Shown here: one piece after another, positions 24,407-26,990 of the stretch
Layout of the letters: the number at the start of each line of letters is the position of its first letter
Numbering within the stretch: the stretch's first letter is position 1
Assembly (NCBI GenBank): GCA_000431215.1
Contig: HF985618.1
Coordinates: 110,337 to 137,326 of the forward strand
Reading direction: 5' to 3'
Source: Prevotella sp. CAG:1031
GTDB taxonomy: Bacteria; Bacteroidota; Bacteroidia; Bacteroidales; Muribaculaceae
Length of the DNA stretch: 26,990 nucleotides
The notes under the pieces: model-generated
What the model was told of the DNA's origin: nothing
What the model saw: the letters and a program-made list of their open reading frames with translations, nothing else
Databases searched by the model: none
Position numbers and translations under genes: made by a program

Positions 24407-24443
24407 CGGAGCTGCATCCCATGATGCAGCTCCGATTGTTATT
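24407..24443 (+). terminator. Intrinsic terminator after the discoidin pseudogene
   Basis: CGGAGCTGCATC (24407-24418) pairs perfectly with GATGCAGCTCCG (24423-24434), loop CCAT, followed by ATTGTTATT. The U-run is broken but the stem is strong. Confidence 0.8.
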
Positions 24444-24456
24444 CAACGGACATCAG

Positions 24457-24486
24457 AAAAGCTACCGCCGCAAAGGACGGTAGCTT
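24457..24486 (-). terminator. Intrinsic terminator after tnaA
   Basis: AAGCTACCG (24459-24467) pairs with CGGTAGCTT (24478-24486) over 9 bp; on the minus strand the stem runs into TTTTCTGATG. It lies 24 bases past the tnaA stop and faces the plus-strand terminator of the pseudogene. Confidence 0.83.
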
Positions 24487-24509
24487 ACTGATCCGATATA
24501 GGAAATAAC

Positions 24510-25886
24510 TTATTTAACGGGCTCGAGCTGAACAGTGAAGTGACGCATCAGTTCAGTTTCCCAGGTGATGCGGACACCATGCTTGATCTCTTCGCGACGG
24601 TCATAGACATTCTTGATGGCTGCTGCAATGACGCGCATGTGGTTGTCAGTGTAGACGCGGCGCGGGATAGCGAGGCGAAGCAGGTCGAGGCCACCGAAAC
24701 GGTTCTCACGGGTAACGGGATCGCGGTCGGCGAGAATATAACCGATTTCACATCCGCGGATACCGGCTTCACGATAAAGCTCTATTGTGAGAGTCTGTGC
24801 GGGGAATTCCTCTTTGGGGACGTTAGTAAGAATCATGTCGGCATCGAGGAAAATAGCGTGACCACCGGCGGGACGCTGATAAGGAATACCGTATTCATCG
24901 AGAAGGCTGGCGAGGAATTCAACCTGATGGATGCGAGTGTGAAGGTTGTCAAACTCAGTGTTCTCATCAAGTCCTACAGCAAGAGCCTCCATATCGCGGC
25001 CGTTCATACCACCATAAGTAAGATAGCCCTCGAAAGGAATAGCGAAGCGTTTGGCAGCCTCGAACCAGTCTTCATGACGGGTAGCGATGAAGCCGCCCAT
25101 ATTGACTACGGCATCTTTCTTAGCGGACATCGTCATGCCATCGGCAAGCGAGAACATTTCCTTGACAATTTCCTTGATAGTGCGGTTTTCGTAGCCTTTT
25201 TCGCGAGTCTTGATGAAATACGCGTTTTCGGCAAAGCGGGCTGAATCGAAAATCACACGTTTGCCATACTTGTCAGCAAGAGCTCTTACGGCACGCAGAT
25301 TCTCCATCGAAACAGGCTGACCGCCAGCAGTGTTGTTAGTGACAGTGACAATGATAAAATTGATCTTGTCGCCATTCTCCTGAAGGGCCTTTTCTAACTT
25401 CACAGGATCAACATTGCCTTTGAAAGGAACCTCAAGCTGAGTGTTTTTAGCATCGTCAACTGTGCAGTCGAGAGCGACAGCCTTGCGCGATTCAATATGA
25501 CCTTTGGTTGTGTCGAAATGCGAATTTCCGGGTACAATGTCACCCTCTTTGACCAATGCGCTGAAAAGAACGTTTTCAGCAGCTCGTCCCTGATGTGTGG
25601 GAATGACAAAATCAAATCCGGTCAGTCGGGTAATGGTGTCTTTGAGGTGATACCATGAACGTGCACCGGCATAGCTTTCGTCGCCCATCATCATAGCGGC
25701 CCACTGGCGATCGCTCATAGCGTTTGTGCCGGAGTCGGTAAGCAGATCGATGAATACTTCGTCGGCTTTGAGTTGGAAAACATTGTAGTGGGCAGCTTTG
25801 AGCCATTCTTCACGTTCTTCACGAGTTGATTTACGGATCGGCTCAACCATTTTGATGCGCCACGATTCTGCAAAAGGGAGTTCCAT
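24510..25886 (-). CDS. tnaA: Tryptophanase (tryptophan indole-lyase)
   Basis: This PLP enzyme splits tryptophan into indole, pyruvate and ammonia; gut Bacteroidales are known indole producers through it. The 458-residue protein has 'LLTDSGTNAMSD' (48-59), 'GDESYAGA' (68-75), 'PTHQGRAAEN' (96-105), 'FDSARFAENA' (213-222) and the PLP-lysine segment 'MTMSAKKDAVV' with K257. The paralogue tyrosine phenol-lyase has Arg at position 381 (in 'SMERGI'), but here 'GCEIGYIL' gives Ile381, so tryptophanase is favoured. An in-frame ATG at 25919 would add 11 residues but lies on the promoter; 'MELPFAESWRIKMVEP' is the standard N-terminus, so I start at 25886. No TnaC-like leader peptide or tnaB permease is visible next to it. 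Confidence 0.95.
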   Translation of the reverse strand: MELPFAESWRIKMVEPIRKSTREEREEWLKAAHYNVFQLKADEVFIDLLTDSGTNAMSDRQWAAMMMGDESYAGARSWYHLKDTITRLTGFDFVIPTHQGRAAENVLFSALVKEGDIVPGNSHFDTTKGHIESRKAVALDCTVDDAKNTQLEVPFKGNVDPVKLEKALQENGDKINFIIVTVTNNTAGGQPVSMENLRAVRALADKYGKRVIFDSARFAENAYFIKTREKGYENRTIKEIVKEMFSLADGMTMSAKKDAVVNMGGFIATRHEDWFEAAKRFAIPFEGYLTYGGMNGRDMEALAVGLDENTEFDNLHTRIHQVEFLASLLDEYGIPYQRPAGGHAIFLDADMILTNVPKEEFPAQTLTIELYREAGIRGCEIGYILADRDPVTRENRFGGLDLLRLAIPRRVYTDNHMRVIAAAIKNVYDRREEIKHGVRITWETELMRHFTVQLEPVK

Positions 25887-25918
25887 GAATATAAAGATTT
25901 TTAAGGTGATTGTTGCCA

Positions 25919-25950
25919 CAAAGGTAACAAATACCCTTCAACCATCCAAA
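25919..25950 (-). promoter_or_regulatory. Promoter of tnaA
   Basis: TTTG (25950-25947), 20 bases, TACCTTTG (25926-25919): an exact Bacteroidetes promoter. Initiation near 25912 gives a leader of about 26 bases, too short for a TnaC-type attenuator. Confidence 0.8.
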
Positions 25951-25978
25951 AAAATCCGTCTTGGACAATATACGCACG

Positions 25979-26024
25979 ATTGCCGCTGTCATTCGAACTT
26001 CATAATTCGAATGACAGCGGCAAT
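25979..26024. repeat. Perfect 19-bp inverted repeat between guaA and tnaA
   Basis: ATTGCCGCTGTCATTCGAA (25979-25997) and its exact reverse complement (26006-26024) flank an 8-base loop, with an AATTATAATT palindrome beside it (26022-26031). It sits 25 bases past the guaA stop and upstream of the tnaA promoter. A minus-strand U-run is missing, so it is not a standard terminator for guaA, though it could stop or stabilise that transcript. Confidence 0.9.
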
Positions 26025-26048
26025 TATAATTCAAGATTCAAATTAAGG

Positions 26049-26990
26049 TTACTCCCACTCTATCGTTGCCGGCGGCTTAGAAGAGATGTCGTAGCATACG
26101 CGGTTTACGCCGCGGACATGATTGATAATCTCGTTCGACACTTTGGCAAGGAATTCATAAGGCAAGTGCGCCCAGTCGGCTGTCATGGCATCGGTCGATG
26201 TCACGGCACGGAGAGCGACAGCGCGCTCGTATGTACGCTCGTCGCCCATGACTCCGACACTCTGAACAGGAAGCAATATGGCGCCTGCCTGCCAGACCTT
26301 GTCATATAGTCCGGCTTCGCGGAGGTTGTCGATAAAGATCTTGTCGGCATCCTGAAGAATCCTCACTTTCTCAGGTGTTATGTCACCGAGGATCCTGACA
26401 GCGAGACCGGGGCCCGGGAAAGGCTGACGCTTGATGAGATGTTCAGGCATTCCGAGCTGACGGCCAACGCGGCGAACCTCATCCTTGAACAACAGTCTCA
26501 GCGGTTCGCACAGACGAAGATTCATCTTCTCGGGGAGTCCGCCGACATTGTGATGGCTTTTTATAGTGGTACCGGTAATCGAAAGCGACTCGATGCAGTC
26601 GGGATAAATTGTTCCCTGCGCGAGCCATTTGACATCCTCAATCTTATGTGCTTCACGGTCAAAGACATCAATGAAACCTTTGCCGATGATTTTGCGCTTT
26701 TTCTCGGGATCGCTGACGCCGGCAAGCTCGCTGAAAAATTTTTCAGAAGCATCAACGCCGATAACATTAAGGCCCAACCCTTCGTAATCGCGCATAACCT
26801 CCTTGAACTCGTTTTTACGGAGCAGGCCATGATCGACAAATATGCAGGTAAGGTTTTTTCCGATGGCTTTGTTAAGCAGAACCGCCGCCACCGAGCTGTC
26901 AACGCCGCCCGAGAGTCCGAGAACTACTTTGTCGTCTCCGAGTTGCTGACGCAATGCGGATACTGTAGAGTCAATGAATGATTCGGCACT
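26049..26990 (-). CDS. guaA: GMP synthase (glutamine-hydrolysing), 5' end cut by window
   Basis: GuaA aminates XMP to GMP using glutamine and ATP. The visible 313 residues are the ATP-pyrophosphatase and dimerisation domains. The PP-loop 'SGGVDSS' is at 27-33 of the visible part, 'DHGLLRKNE' and 'FIDVFDREAHKI' follow, then 'SHHNVGGLP', 'GPGLAVRILGD' and the invariant end 'CYDISSKPPATIEWE'. The amidotransferase domain of about 200 residues should lie beyond the right edge. The frame is open to the last base (through 'SAESFIDSTVSALRQQ'), so an apparent TTG start at 26954 is internal. It ends before a 19-bp palindrome and is followed by tnaA in the same direction under a separate promoter. Confidence 0.97.
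   Translation of the reverse strand, partial: SAESFIDSTVSALRQQLGDDKVVLGLSGGVDSSVAAVLLNKAIGKNLTCIFVDHGLLRKNEFKEVMRDYEGLGLNVIGVDASEKFFSELAGVSDPEKKRKIIGKGFIDVFDREAHKIEDVKWLAQGTIYPDCIESLSITGTTIKSHHNVGGLPEKMNLRLCEPLRLLFKDEVRRVGRQLGMPEHLIKRQPFPGPGLAVRILGDITPEKVRILQDADKIFIDNLREAGLYDKVWQAGAILLPVQSVGVMGDERTYERAVALRAVTSTDAMTADWAHLPYEFLAKVSNEIINHVRGVNRVCYDISSKPPATIEWE

Noticed and set aside
24540..25244. Plus-strand open frame (234 codons) opposite tnaA
   Set aside because: Antisense to a strongly supported tryptophanase; no start context or recognisable motif.
25887..25950. TnaC-like leader peptide or tryptophan attenuator in front of tnaA
   Set aside because: The predicted leader is only about 26 bases, too short for a leader peptide and attenuator.
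26952..26954. TTG start for guaA at 26954
   Set aside because: The frame continues upstream to the window edge with residues expected in the family, so this is an internal Leu codon.
1..26990. CRISPR array, insertion sequence, prophage or defence-system genes
   Set aside because: No regularly spaced repeats, transposase or integrase motifs, or known defence domains were seen on either strand.

Overview
The window looks like chromosomal DNA of a Bacteroidales bacterium, most likely Muribaculaceae (Duncaniella or Muribaculum-like). This rests on recognising protein families by eye, not on a search. Supporting signs are the Bacteroidetes-type promoters (TTTG, 19-21 bases, TAnnTTTG) in front of many genes, lipoprotein signal peptides ending just before Cys, a DUF4924 gene, a fused GH3/beta-lactamase exoenzyme, and a large discoidin-domain surface protein with the 'YYTLQGIRI...IRRQG' C-terminus common in this group. 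Nearly all genes are housekeeping or ordinary accessory genes. I see no CRISPR array, transposase, phage or defence island.

Left part, minus strand (1-6911): an NfnAB-type pair (nfnB cut by the window edge), an iron-type superoxide dismutase, a secreted GH3 N-acetylglucosaminidase/serine hydrolase fusion, and a secreted 5'-nucleotidase. The last two overlap by 4 bases. A divergent promoter region at about 6912-7008 then starts a plus-strand operon (7009-9922): a lipoprotein, a conserved acidic protein, rsmI (16S rRNA 2'-O-methyltransferase) and a coiled-coil lipoprotein, closed by a strong terminator.

Middle part: a minus-strand alpha/beta hydrolase followed by a small two-helix membrane protein gene broken by one frameshift, then tRNA-Met(CAT). 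Divergent from the tRNA is a purA operon: purA, a DUF1015 protein, a small membrane protein and a cysteine desulfidase/serine dehydratase-like enzyme. The operon meets dnaB tail to tail with only two bases between stop codons. A 573-base AT-rich spacer upstream of dnaB contains two promoter candidates and, between them, an intrinsic terminator, so it may make a short RNA or act as an attenuated leader. It leads into DUF4924, a RelA-type (p)ppGpp synthetase whose hydrolase HD pair reads Glu-Pro, and a lipoprotein.

Right part: the lipoprotein operon ends at a textbook terminator. A plus-strand discoidin-domain surface protein gene follows, broken by at least four frameshifts. Then, on the minus strand, come tryptophanase (tnaA, indole production) with its own promoter, a 19-bp perfect palindrome, and the 3' part of guaA running off the end.

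The best leads for a second look are the frameshifted 73-residue membrane protein at 10036-10258, the promoter-terminator leader at 17822-17992, the degenerate hydrolase site in the RelA-type protein, the palindrome at 25979-26024, and the clustered frameshifts in the discoidin gene. I do not see a clearly new biological system here.
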